Assembly: GCA_015227615.1 (NCBI GenBank)
Contig: JAALGZ010000012.1
Span: 744,001-808,000, forward strand
Length of the DNA: 64,000 nt
Reading direction: 5' to 3'
Source of the DNA: Labyrinthula sp. Ha
Taxonomy: Eukaryota; Sar; Bigyra; Labyrinthulida; Labyrinthulaceae
Shown here piece by piece: positions 33,078 to 46,500 of the stretch (the stretch's first letter is position 1; every line of letters starts with the position of its first letter). The notes below the pieces were generated by a model. That model did not search any database. It was not told the DNA's origin and worked only from the letters and a program-made list of their open reading frames with translations. Both the position numbers and the translations under genes were made by a program.

Positions 33078-36000
33078 CCAAAGTTTCTTGAGACAAAAGC
33101 TCTTCTCTGATTTATCAGTTGCCCAAAATTCTTAGTACTTGCACGTTTAAAATTTGTACTCATTTAGGCCACCTTTTACAGCCATATTGACCAAGGGAGA
33201 ATAGCCAATTGATTTCGCCTGGGTTCTTTCAATGCGAGGAAACAGTCTATACTTCTTTTAACCGAAAGCTCATTGGGGATATCGCTAAACATTGTTTCAG
33301 ATCTCATGAGGTCATTGTTAATGATCCCAGGCTATTTTGTGACATTCTAGGATTAAGTAATATTGGAGAAAAGTACCAAAAGCTAGCCAATGCACCAAAT
33401 AACAAATGGGGATGGTGATTTCTTTGTGAGAAAATGACGCTTGGCTCCGGATTTTGCGTCGGAAAAGGGAGCGCAAGAGATTTGACGGTAACTTAGTTAT
33501 GTATGGAGATAGCCTGAAAGGAAACATTGCACTTACTATTAAAATGGAGTTCCTGTTAAAAGCTCTGATTATAGCTGTCTCTGGTCCCTTCTTAATCGCT
33601 GCTGCAAACTAATTTAGGAGATTTTTAGTTCAATGTTAAATATTTTTAATTATCCCCTATAAACTACGATGCTTAAACCTAATTTCAAATTTTAATCTTA
33701 GAATAGTAGAAAGTAAATAATTGGAACCCGTAGGGAATTCTTTTGCGCCATAGGAACTATGGAAGTTTTGGTTTATTTTCGAACAAATTACCACTTCATA
33801 CGGTTTCACCCAGCTTGCAAAAAATTAGGCTAAGAGTTATGTATTAAGGAGAAACGTTGGCTCAGGAAATAGGACAAAACAACCCTTACACAGCCATTCT
33901 ATTTGATTTTATCTTTACCGCTCATCATAGCGACTTGGTTCAATATGTTATTTATGTGATTTTTCAAAACCTACTCCCAAAGCTTATGACTCTGGGAAAC
34001 TAAGAATGGGAACAGTGAACCATAGAAGCAACTAACTTGAGCTACACTATTTAGATAGTATATACAAGCCCAACACAATGCATATTAGTTTTCAACACTA
34101 AGCTATTTACACCGAGATTCCCCGCTTAGAGGGGAACTCTTTTCCCCTTAGTATATTTGGGCAGTTCAATTACATGAACTCTAAATTACACTGGCAGTAA
34201 TACTTTTTTGCAGTTCCTTACAAGAATCATGACTTCTACTGAAAATTCTACTATTTTTTTTGCCGCGATAGTTAATATGACTGTGGAAATGGGGTATACA
34301 GGTATCGCAGCTCTTACTATAAAAAGATGCATCATTCTAAAGAATCTTCCTGTATCTATTAGAAATTCCAAGTACCCCTTCCAGAATTACGGTTAAGTCT
34401 TAAGATTTTGTGCAAGAGTCAAAGCTGGATTTTGCTCATAAGAAGTTCATAGTACTTGACCTCATCTCTCTTGCTTTTTATATGACATATGATTTAATCG
34501 TCCTTAGCGATAGAAGTTGAGGTAATACATTATTATACAGCTCGATAGTAATTCTACCTTTAAGAGGCATAGAGTACGGAGGTATTCTATGTTCTCCATA
34601 TGTTGATTTTATAGAATCTTGGTTCAATTCAAGTATAAACTGCAACAAAAGCATTCGTAAGTTAAATTGGCATATACTGACCTTAGTTAAGAAGAAAGGG
34701 CATAGGGGAGGCTATCTGATGATAATTTCAGAAGTAAAAGCATACAACTATGCATTTGCTTCGCTGTAATATGGAATTACTGCCTGCAGCATCTACTTTG
34801 TACAGGAAGATCAGCACTGGGTATGTTCTTTCTCTTCAAGTGTATCAGTATGAAGGATCTTGTATTCAAATGTTAAGTATGAATTCAAGGAATGATTTGA
34901 TTGGCGGAAAGGAGGTATCTGATTGGAAGATGAATATGGCCAAAGGAGACAATAATAAAGAAAATAAACAAAAGAGATAAAAAGAGGAACTACAGAGAAA
35001 TAAACATCCAAAACAAGAAGAAGGTTAGAGCATCAAGAATATACGGTCTAGGGCTTTAATAGTTGCAGTACCTTAAGAAAGAACCTTGGTAAACCTTTTA
35101 CGCGTGTATGCGCGACAGTTCGACAAGCTAATTCCTAATTGTTTTACAAGTTGACTCTACAATTACGTATGTAAATAAGTTTACCATCACGTAATATTCT
35201 CAAAACATGAGGGCTAAAGAGTATTCATTATCTTATAGTAGTTCGATATGCAAACTTGAAACTAGAATCAAAACAAGCGTAAGACCTGCGTGTGATTACT
35301 TATGAAAATTCAGCCAGTATCTTGCTACTTTTGGCTAAGCATCCTCTTTACTAGAAAATCATAGAAGAATAATTTATAGTTCAAAATCAATTAAATTAAA
35401 CTTATCACTGAATTAAAAGACTTCATTGTATGGTCTAAATCAAATTATCCCTATGTGTAAGATGTATTGTTAAGGTTTTCAAGAATTCTTTTTTCGAACC
35501 TATTTTATTCTGACATTGTACAGATGTATATCTAACTAAAAGTAAGTATACCTACCTTTAATTAGTAAACTTGCAGAACAGATATATATTCTAGAATAAT
35601 TTTGCCCCTCCAACTTCCGCGTAGCAAATAATTTCCCTCCTCGATTCAATTTTCTCTGCAGATTTATTTCCTCTAAGGAAAATCCCCAGTTCAAAAAGAT
35701 AATCAAAATATGGAGCTTCACATGGTTTCCTACGCTTTGCTAAAACTAAAAAGTATTGACTTTGTTTGTAATTTTCCATTGTCTTAATATATTTTATAAA
35801 CATTACTTTAGATTATTTCACTTAGTAATGCTTCTTATTGCTACCGAAATAATTAAACTCTCCAGAGAAGAACTAACTTACGAAGGGGGCAATTCACCGA
35901 TATTGGGGTATATGAGAAAATATGACGCCATAATCATTGTATGGAATATGTGTCATGGGGATGTAATCCACAGATTATGGTTTGGGCAGGCAAAGTAAAA

Positions 36001-39000
36001 AGAGTTTTTATACACAAGGCAGTTAAAACATTACTGAACTTTAATGTGTCCCATAGAGTTATGTGAAAGAAACAAACGGTAGGTATCTTCCTTCGCACCT
36101 CACAAGAAAGTGAATGACTACAGGAAGAAATCTGACAACAAATCCAGAGACGTAGATTTGATCCAAATACTTTGGTAGTACTAATATGGATTAGTACGAT
36201 ATGATGAATCTAAACTAAATAATAAGTACCCTTTGTTCTTCATTAGCTACTCTCGATTTTAAAGATTTGCACGAAACTGATTTTAACTCAATTAAAGCAT
36301 AGTTTAGCTTCAATTACGTGGATAGGGAAATATCATGAAAAAAAGGAGTTAGATACATCTATGAATAAGATTATCTTTTATTAATTTTTCTTGTTGCTAT
36401 ATATCAAATCCATATATAGTGTTTTTCAATCTCAATAAGGTACTGTATATAACGATTTTATTTACCTGTTTTTATCTATATTAATTCATTTTTGATTAAT
36501 GCCTTGAGCTTTCTAACTTCTGGGAAGCGATTTTTTGTCATCCTTATGAGCTCCTCCTGGTATAAACCATAGCATAGAGCACATTTGAATTTCGATTTTT
36601 ATTCTATCAGTTTCTATCCTAAAACATCAATTTTCATAGTACTGGTGAAAAAAAGCTAGTTTTTTCAACGTTACCAATTCCAACAAATAATTATTTTAAT
36701 GAAAGTTGACCTGTAGAGAAGCTTTCACTGACATGCTGTATACTTTCTTCTAAGAAACTTTAAGAGAGTACTCTAGCGGAGAACCGTGGTTTTCATACTT
36801 CTAATGAAATTTGTCCAGGTATGCTAATTTAGTGATGGAAGTATTCCGGTGATCAGTATGAAAGAATGAATAACAGGAATAAATTATACTTTAGCTTGTA
36901 GATGTCCCTGAGAAATTTAAAAAGCATTTTTGGACATATTATCCAAGAATAGCGAGCAAACTGAAGCTTGAGCTTAGTCTGCAATACACAGTAGTTACTG
37001 ATCTTATATGTGATTTTAATGTCAATCCAAGTATATAATCTGAGGATAATATGAGAGCACGATTACTGCATAGATTGAGTTTTCATATCTTGATATTAGG
37101 AACTGAGCTTACTCGGCAAATTATGAGGTAGTTTTTATTTTTCTTTCTCCATTTAGTGCATAATTCTCAAGTATGCGCATGAAAACAGCTTATTTGCACT
37201 GTCAATATTATTTCTAGATCTTGAATTAATGCTGACATTAATCTATTTCCTGCGACCTTGAAAAATTTTATTCTTACCAAAATACTCTATAGTTGAACAA
37301 TGCTCCATATTATCGTTTCTATTTTCCTTTTATTGAAGAAAATAAGCAGTTGTTTGATGCATTTAAGTTAGTATTCCCCTGATATGAAGATACTCGCTGG
37401 ATTCTTCCGAGAATAATTCCAGCTTCGAAAGTAGAAACGATAATACATGGAAAAAACAAGGTATCAAGATGTTCATGGTATATATTTCATTTGGAATTTT
37501 TTGGGTATGGTACTACTTAGATCTAATGGAAAGATAAGCAAAACTTACTTGTTAAAATATTGTACTTTGTGATTATATTTTGCATTACGATCTCTCTAGG
37601 ATGGCTTCCCGTATACAAATTTTTCAGGCCCAAGGATAGACTTATAATAGTAGAACTTTTGCCTATCGCACTATTTTCAAACTAGAGCTAAATACTTTTA
37701 AGTGAATAGACCTAAGAGTAAGTTTTACAAAATTAAATATAACATTATTCACTTTTTTTCTAAAATAATTGCACAATTAGACGTAGAATTCAGTTTATCT
37801 TCCTGTTTACCGTGTCATACAACACCGTGAAGGCCATTCAACTTTAAACCATGGCTGATCGGTTTAAGTTTTATTAATAGTACATTCATATTGCATAAAA
37901 GAATTCTCTTCCTATTAAGGTGAGATAAAAATAACTGTTTGCCTATTTACGCTAGCTACTTCAACTCTTCTTGACGATATAAGTTAGTACCTAGACACCT
38001 CATATATGTATATAGTGCAATAGTACTGTATGGCAGAAAATGATCATAAGTACAGAATAAGAGTATCAAGAACATTTGGTAAGATTTGCTTTAAAGTCGG
38101 TAAGTTTCAACGTTCTCATAAAATATTATTGTTGTAACTAAATCACAGTTTCTACACGAAATACCGATGGTCTATTGTCAACTCTTCATGTGTTCAAAGT
38201 AATATTTTATCTTTCTATCTTAGCCGAAGTAATCTATAACAAGACGGAAAAACTATTGTGGTTGAAGCCACCAATGCTTAAATGGACATGTGCATTAGCC
38301 CTTGGATACTTGAAAGAACTATCACTATAACTCTTGGAGAAATATAGGTTCAGCATAAAGGGCAAATCGAATTTATAAAGCTACTTAGGATGGTTTTGAG
38401 GTCGAGTTAGATTGATCCCTGAGAACCTGGCGTTCTACTGGTAGTTGTAAGCAATCAAAATAACCTCATGGTATATAGAATGCTTTCCTAAGCTCTTGAT
38501 ATCATATGTTTATTAACTGAATGAGATCACCTCATCAAAATTCTCTAGCATCTTGATCGGATCCATAACCATTAGCATCAAATAAATATATTATAGTATC
38601 CTACACTGTTGATTCAATTTGAATGATCCAATTTCTTACTTATTGCTTTAATATAATGACGGAAAGATCGTATGCTTGATGGAATAAGAAAGCAAAGATA
38701 TATTACCATTAGCTTTAAGGAAATCAAGTAGCTTAATCTCGTCTAATATCTACTCTCGCTTCAAATAGCACATTAACCAATGATCTTTGTGTACATAGGT
38801 AATACAGTGATATGCGAGTATCTACAAAATGTTGAATGCAAGTTCAACAATTAAGAATACTTGATTTTAAGACGTAGTGACGCTCTATGATTTTTGCACC
38901 TTATGGAAAGAAAGTAGTAAGTTTCAATTTCGTTTTCTAGGATAAATCACAGAAGGCTGCGATGCAAGTTTTAAGTTAATAGGTTCAAGAAGACGTAGTG

Positions 39001-41040
39001 TATAACAGGAAGCTGCAATGATTATGGTTGGCGGCTTAAATATAGCCAACAAGATGGTCTTTAATAAACATTAATTAGATCTATTTATTGATGACTTTTT
39101 CGCATTATCAGATAGATAAAGTATCATCAATCAGTTTAAATAGATAATATTTACGGTTTAAATCTCCTTAGCACACATAAGAGTCAAGCATAGAAAATAA
39201 TCCTATCATAAACACTAGTACGAAGAATATGCTTGGGCGCTGCTTGGAAAGCACATTAAGGAAAACATAAAGTTATTAGCATCTAGTAAGGATATATTCC
39301 TAATATTACGCTTTTGTCAGCACCTAAGACCTTAACTTATATACTTTTTCTGTTACAGAAAGAGATGCATAACTGCTCTCACTAGTTCTTAGCCATTACA
39401 CTCTACAGCACCTTCCTTGTTTCTTTAAATTACGCTTAGTTGTGGTTGGATACAATATAGCCTCATAAGAGTGAATATACTGGTTAGAAATTATAGTAAG
39501 GATGAACTTTTTCTTTTCCTATATAAACAGGTGAGGAGGCGACTTCATGATTTGACTCCAGCGGATCTGATACCAGTAAGTCACAACAGATATTGAATCT
39601 GGACATAGCTGAAGAGAAAAACACAAGTCTTATGTGAATTGAAAACTTAAGAAGACATGCATGTATGTCTTAATATCCTCTTGCTTATCTCATGAAAACC
39701 AAGAATTAAAGCTCTGTTGTCAGCGATCGCTTGTTGAAACAGTAAGATTTTTTTTTGAATGTCGAACTACCTGTTCACTCTATTTTTCTTGCTTAGTTCT
39801 CATTCACGTAGCGCCTTCTAGCTTGCCAGAAATTAAAATTACACATGGCATCTTTTCATTTTGACATTTCATTTTCTACACGCTGATGATATCTACAACT
39901 ATATTTAGAAGATAACCTCACGCTTTTAGCTAAAAATATCTATTTATAGGCCTTGTCCTAGGTACTAAAATTTTGAATGCGCTTCAGCTCAAACAGTTAA
40001 GAATTTAAACTTTACGAAATTCTAAGCTTATAATATTTATTTATTTCCTCGTAAATTCAGAATATAGACTATCACCGTACTTGAGAACCTTGAGGGAAAA
40101 CTATTTTGCTCATTATTGATTTTCTTCTTTTGTTACTAAACTGAAATATAACGGACATTAGGTAATAATTCAGGAAGTAAGTTACCTCTCATGCACCTGA
40201 AAACCGTGAATTATATTGAATATATTGTCACCAAAGGTATCGATAAGCACAAACTTATTGGATAAGATCTATCTAAGTTTTAATCTGTTTACTTTCACTA
40301 ATATCTTATATCTCCTAGTGAACTAGCTATTGTAAAACACCATCATACATGGAAGGTCATGACTAAAGATACCGTATGATAAAAAATTATCAAGCTGCTA
40401 GTGCTTCTCAGCAGAGATTCTTAGTTTGAATTATTTTTTCTGTTCTTCATATTACTCAGGTGATGCATGAGTTTTAGTAGAAGTATCTTAATGTGCAGCA
40501 TTGTGTTACGCCACCTAACCAACGGCTAAATTTCAAAGAAAAAGTGTATTACTGTGTCTTCGTATGGGAACCTTCGTAAAATGGACCATCTAGTTCAGAA
40601 AACCCCAGAGAACTGAAAGTTCCTTGAACGAAATATCCTGGATTTTAATTATGCTTCCTAAAAAGTTTATTTGCAAGATTTTTCGATCCATTGGGAGCAG
40701 GTACTTATGTTGAATTGTTCTACCATTATTGCTGGTTCTCGTTGCGCAAAAATAAAAGAAATAAATACAAAAAAGTGTCAACATGGGTCACACCCAGCAA
40801 ACTGGAAAAAAAATTCAGTCGGAATATGGAATACCGCAAAAGGTTCCGAAAACTATGGAAGTATCTGAAACTAAAAATTTTTTGAATAGAAAAAGGAAGC
40901 CAAAGAGCAATAATACCAATTAATACTAACCATAATATCAGGACTGACTCAAAGCGGCTAGGAATAACACCAGTTTACTCTAAGCGAGTTACAAAATATT
41001 AATCTGGTTTGGTATGTTCTAGTAATATCAAACGCTACCC

Positions 41041-41460
41041 TTAGTGCTGACTAGGAGGGCATCGTAAGTCCTTATTGAGGACTTATTAGGACTTTTGGGG
41101 TATAATTTCCAGGTGGTTGTGTGATGAATGGGTTATTCATTGAGAACTTCTGTGTGAGTGGTTCACTGGGTTTTGTTTACTAAGGAATGAGAAGTTTTGC
41201 GATGAATCTTCGATGGTTTGGGAGAGATTTGATGAGGATTTCTCGGGAACTGTCTGATTAAATTTCTGAGGAATTGACCAAAAATTCTTGCGACTTTTTC
41301 TCAGGTGTCTTGAGGATCATCAATGTGTTCCTCATTGAGAACTATGAGTTTTATGATTAAGTTTTAAGACTTCTCAAAACTGAGAAAATATGTTTTGAGT
41401 GAGTTTGAGTTTGGGGATCCTCAATTTCTGAGGAAATTCTCATTACTCTAATCTCTATAT
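41041..41460 (+). repeat. Dispersed repeat, copy 2
   Basis: GAGGA- and TTTGAG-rich non-coding segment of higher G content than its flanks. It shares ordered landmarks with the reverse complement of 21001-21260 (ACTTCT..GAG..TTCACT; GAGAAGTTTTGCGA; GAGTGA..GAGTTTGGGG..CCTCAATTTCT). It ends about 180 bp upstream of the acyl-CoA synthetase ATG, so it could influence that promoter. Confidence 0.45.
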
Positions 41461-41641
41461 CTTCGTAACATTCATTTTTGTCAAATGTGTAAAACGAAGA
41501 CGGACTTCTTGAACATTTCACTAGATTGCCCAAAATGTTTGTCCGTTAAGTTTCGGTGGGTAATTCCGATCAAGTCAAACAATATCCAGATCGCAAGGAA
41601 TAAGAATTCCGAACTAAAGTTTCTTTTATATTTATAAAACA

Positions 41642-43543
41642 ATGTCCAATCCAGCAGAAATTAAGGCGCAACTTATGGAAGAACTGTTAGGCCCAAATGG
41701 CGATTATGCATTAGGACCTCTCTCTTGGAAATGTATCTTTGCTTAGTTGAAATTAAGTTTAGCTAATGGAAAGAAAGTTGATGGCATTGGTTTTTTAAAA
41801 GGACCGAAGACATTAGGAGAGTTTTATACAGATGTCTTTTCAGCCAACAAGGAAGAGGATTTTATTGTATACCAGGAAGAAAGGTTTACTTATGCCCAAG
41901 TGTATCAAGAAGTGATGAAGGAACAGATATTTTATTCTAAGTATGGAGTTACAAAGGGAGAGAGAGTTATCATATGTTCTCGGAACTATCCAGAGTGGAT
42001 GGTAAGTTTCATTGCTGCAACTTGGTGTGGTGGTGTCATTGTACCTGTCAACAGTTTGTGGAAGACAGAGGAAATTGAGTATGCAGTAAGGGACTCTGCA
42101 CCTAAAGTTATGATTGTAGAAGGGGCTCAATTTAAGAAACTTGTTCCCATTCTAGACGGCCTTATAAGAGACATTGGAGTTAAGATATTTGTATATAGAT
42201 ATAAGGATGATTTGAAACAGTATATCGATGGAAAGAACATTCTTGATTTTCATGAAGCAAAGAACGTACTAGTACGAGGTGTATCTCACACCAAGGTCAA
42301 AGCCTTGGAATCCGAAGTTAAGGAAAAACAGAATGCACTTAAGCCTGAGGATATGTTTGCTATATTTTATACTTCTGGAACAACTGGGAACCCCAAAGGT
42401 GTAGTCTTAACTCATCTAGGTGCGGTGACCCAAGTTTGCTTGATGCTCATTGCCCGAGATATGGCTGCTAAGGTGGCCAATATGACGGGAGCTGCTCCAA
42501 GTGGGCAGCAAGGCATAGTATGTGCCGTACCTTTATTCCACGTAACTGGTTCCCATCATAACTTTCTCACGATTATGGCGAATGGTGGTAAAATCATCAC
42601 AATGTATAAATGGGATGCTGGAAACGCATTGAAACTAATTGAAAGAGAAAAGGTGCAGAGATGGACTGGGGTCCCCACAATGGTGCAGGATTTAATGGAG
42701 CATCCTGATTTTGAGAAGACAGATACTTCTTCTCTGACCAGCATAGGCGGTGGGGGTGCTTTCACGCCAGCTAGCCAGTACAAGAAAACCGTGAAGAAGT
42801 TTAAAAACGCCACTCCGTCGACTGGATATGGGCTAAGTGAAACTAATGGTGCTGTTTCATGGATTGACGGCGAGGACGTCATGAACCGTCCTGCATCTTG
42901 CGGTAAACCACTGCCTTGGGTTATGGCCTGTTTAGTGGACCCAGATGAAAAAGGTCCTGTTGTGAAGGCCCTAGATCATACGCAGGAAGGGGTAACCGGT
43001 GAACTTCTGGTGAAGACCTCGTTGAATCTAAAGGAATACTGGAGAAAACCTGAGAAGACTGCGGAAGCTCTAGTTGAAGTAGAAGGTCAAGGTTATGGGT
43101 GGTTCAGAACTGGGGACATAGCTAAGCTAGACTCGGAAAACTATATATTTCTTCTTGACAGGTCAAAAGACCTTATTATCAGAGGGGGGGAAAACATTAG
43201 CTGTGCTGAAGTTGAATCTGCGCTATTTTTGCACCCTGATGTTCTAGAATGTTGCGTCTTTGCTATTAAGGATGAGAGGCTGGGTGAGGAAGTTGGAGCA
43301 GTCGTGGTGACTAAAAGAGGAATAACGCTGAACCAGGAGACCGAGCAAAGGTTGAAGAAGGAGATTTTAGAAATATGTGATAAAAGCTTAGCAAAGTTTA
43401 AAACACCATATGCTAGACATATATTCTTCCAAGATGCTAACAACATTCTTCCCAGAGGAGGAACCGGAAAGATACTTAAACGCGAAGTTAGAGAGAAGAT
43501 CAATGCGTTGCTAGAAACTCAGAAGCCAAAAGCATCACTTTAG
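41642..43543 (+). CDS. Acyl-CoA synthetase (AMP-forming, ANL superfamily)
   Basis: Activates a carboxylic acid, probably a fatty acid, with ATP and joins it to coenzyme A. Two exons are joined by removing 41733-41762 (30 nt, phase 1), giving 623 residues; without it the N-terminus would begin at a TTG. ANL motifs appear in order: P-loop-like YTSGTTGNPKG (about 233-243), YGLSET (about 386-391), GWFRTGD, then DRSKDLIIRGGENIS, and a C-terminal GTGKILKREVRE carrying the likely catalytic Lys. No signal peptide or membrane helix was seen. The C-terminus is KASL, not a clear peroxisomal PTS1. Chain-length preference cannot be read from the sequence; a 4-coumarate-type or other acid:CoA ligase is possible. 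Confidence 0.93.
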
Positions 43544-46500
43544 ATTTTGGTTTTAAAGTTTGTCGAAGTACTGATTAATTTATTCAATCTCGATTTTATG
43601 GATATGATCCTGTAAGCTGCTGTTGTCACCTAGTCAACCGTCTCTGGGAACACTGTTTCCTGTTTCAAATACAATCAGTGTCCTTTAGTACCTTTCTAGA
43701 AATGATATTGATTAAGGTCTACAGTTGACGACCTCTTGTACGTGACATTCTAATCATAGAGAGGGGCCCACCTGGATCCGAAATGTAAAAAGCAATAGAA
43801 GTGGCATATTGCTTACTACAGGGTATAAGGGTTAACAATTCATGCAAAGTAATAGTCGCTTCACTCTATATTGGCGAGATGAATATGAGATGTCCTACAA
43901 ACTTTGACTTCTTTTCAGAATATTCAACCACTATTTGTCGCCTACGCCTAGTAGTGGAAATAAGCAAGAGTTGGGCAGAGCAAGTACAAGTTTAGAATTA
44001 TATTAATTACTCTTTGTACTTATTTGTTGGAAATAATTAAATATTCTGTAGAACAGAAATCTTGTTTCTACTTGGACAAGATTTTGGAGTAATGGAAGTG
44101 TTAAACGTTAAACACTCTTAGATATGGAGCTAGTGTTAGACCAACAGTTCAATGGTTCTCCTGTCTTACTATCTTAAAGCAAATGTTTCTGGTTTATGAA
44201 AAGTTTGACTCGCCGCCCGGTTTTAAAACGAACTCCTATATGAAGAATATTTTGTTAAATCATAATATGCATTCCCAAGGTATGATCCTCAGTAACTGGA
44301 ACTTAGCCTTGTTTATCATTATATGAGCACATATGTTACCCAGTTATAGCTAATTACATGCCAAAAGGTCTGAGACAAAGAAAACTCAGGAGTTTTATTA
44401 TTATAGAATAGTGCAAATATGCGCTAGATGGAGTAAAAAAAGTAAAGTTAGGGTTAATGATACTAGTTCAGAATAATGTATGGAGCATACTTCTTATGGG
44501 CTTCAGCAATACCAACGGCTGAACTTCATTCTTAATAAGAACATTTTCTTCAAGCATGAAACAGAACTTGATGAGATTGGTTTTTATGACAAAGAGCACT
44601 GAATTTATTGGCCATCTTACTGTAAAAACTATACTCCATTTTCATGTTTCCAAATGCATTATGTCCTTTCGATTCGATTTATTTGTTTTAAACGATTATT
44701 ATTATAATAAGGTTAAGTGTTTTGCAAAACTGCATCACGTAGCACTGCAAGATTATGGTTTAGCCAGTAATTGCACGCTTCTACGGAAAGGTGGTGAAAT
44801 GAGGAAGATATTCACTTAGAAGCATAAAAGGACCTTTGCCCTTTTGGAAATATTTCACAGCTTGGCAACCAAATACGTCCTTCGTCGGAATATTATGTCA
44901 ATATTCTTTCATTCATTTAGATTGAGCATAGCTTTCCTCACCCCTATGTTAAACCTCTAGGGTTATCACCAAGGTGTTGCCCCCACGTACCACTTATTGG
45001 TTCTCTCTTGATATATTACAACTATCTTCAAGGTTTATGACTTAACTCTTAATTTGAATTTCAAATATGGTTACTTTCTATATTAATTATTGCACTAAGT
45101 TCCATTGAATATCAAGTACACAGTATGGATTCGAGTCCTTATATGTCATATATGGTCAGCAATACCACATATTGTTCCCCAACAATAGCTTGGAGGACCG
45201 GGAAGCTAGAACAACATATCATGTGGTTGCGATGTAGAGTTTCCTACTTTTTTAACTAAGTTATGCAGACTATAATTCTCAACTAGTGCCAACATTCTAA
45301 AAAGCTTTTCCTAGAGCTACATCAGTAAAAAATGGATCAATTCGTTAAGATCCGGGAAAATCACATCACTTAGGAGGTACATGACCAAAGATTGGTCGAT
45401 TGCACTGTAGTATCTAGTTGCATAGAGGTGCACGTTACCTAAGGCGTAGAACCCATGTAACAAAATGCAAATCTATGAAATGGAGTCAGCTTTCACTTTT
45501 TGTGTAGCATATTTTTTAAGATTTGGCCAGACAAGTGCTTAGTTTGTCTCTGCAGTTAATAAGTATTCGCAAAACTGGGAGAAAACTACAATCTTCCAGT
45601 ACAAGCGGGGCATCAACATCCAAGAATAGACACCTCTATCCGGAAAACTCTGAGGTTCTGGAATCTACGTCCCAAGTTGGAAAACTGATGGAGATCTTCA
45701 AATGCAACATTTCAGACCTTGGAATATGGAATAGATACCATTTCGGAGGATTCCACATTCCTCCAGGTATTTTTCCAACTTCGAATTTTTTAAATAAAAG
45801 TTTGTGAAAATCATTGGTTCTCAACTAAAAAGCAAGACTGGAGCTGTGAATAGGGGTGTCCACCTAGAATCAACAATACCTGGAATCTTGAGAATTGATA
45901 TTCCCGAGATTCTTAATCTACAACTTTGGCAATTCTTCACCTCTCAATCTAGCAACGAGAAAGGGGCCATTTCTTGGGCTCAAAAAGACCGGTTTTCTGT
46001 AGATTCCAAGCAATATATGCAAAAAGTTTCCAACCACTCATTAAGAAATACGAGTAAGAATGATTTCACATGCAATGCATAGAGTTCAAGACTCATTGTT
46101 GTGGCTAAATTGGTATAGTTTATTTTTTTTGTTTCTCCGAGCAAAGATCAAGCCTACATCTGGGAAACTAAATAAGAAGGTACCAGACGGGACAAAGGCT
46201 GAGGAATAATATGTTAACCCAAAAACACATAGAATCTCCATAGAGGGTCGAACATAGGGTACCTAGAACGAACAGCACTCAAAGAAACAGAGAAAGTCTA
46301 GCACAAGATTCTAGGTGGGCGCTTTTAACTGTGAGAGTGGTATCTGTAAAATTTCAGTCAATATAGAACCGGTAAATGGAACGATGATACTCTGGCAGAC
46401 CGCCAATCTTTCTAGTAAAATTATGGAAGGCCGCCCAGGAACATGTTTAAACACAAGGAGGCGTTAATATACATATCAAAAAATGAGATATAGTCAAATA

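Larger units (their letters stand above)
31140..41641. other. 10.5-kb gene-free AT-rich spacer
   Basis: The longest apparently empty stretch. Frames such as 33209-33418, 34208-34396, 35756-35998 and 39661-39864 are short and lack motifs. No tRNA, rRNA, snRNA or transposon hallmark was recognised. It contains a perfect-stem inverted repeat at 33056-33077 and the second dispersed repeat copy at about 41041-41460. Its last 160 bp form the acyl-CoA synthetase promoter, with TCCGTTAAG at 41542 (reverse complement CTTAACGGA). Confidence 0.5.

Noticed and set aside
45523-46082. Two adjacent open frames (94 and 92 codons) that could be joined in phase by a 29-nt intron at 45804-45832
   Set aside because: The acceptor would end in AAG, whereas fourteen of fifteen supported introns end in TAG and one in CAG. 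There is no ATG near the 5' end, no motif, and frames of this length are expected by chance.
45864-46313. 12-bp inverted match CCACCTAGAATC / GATTCTAGGTGG
   Set aside because: Not extended by flanking similarity; one such match is plausible by chance across this many comparisons.
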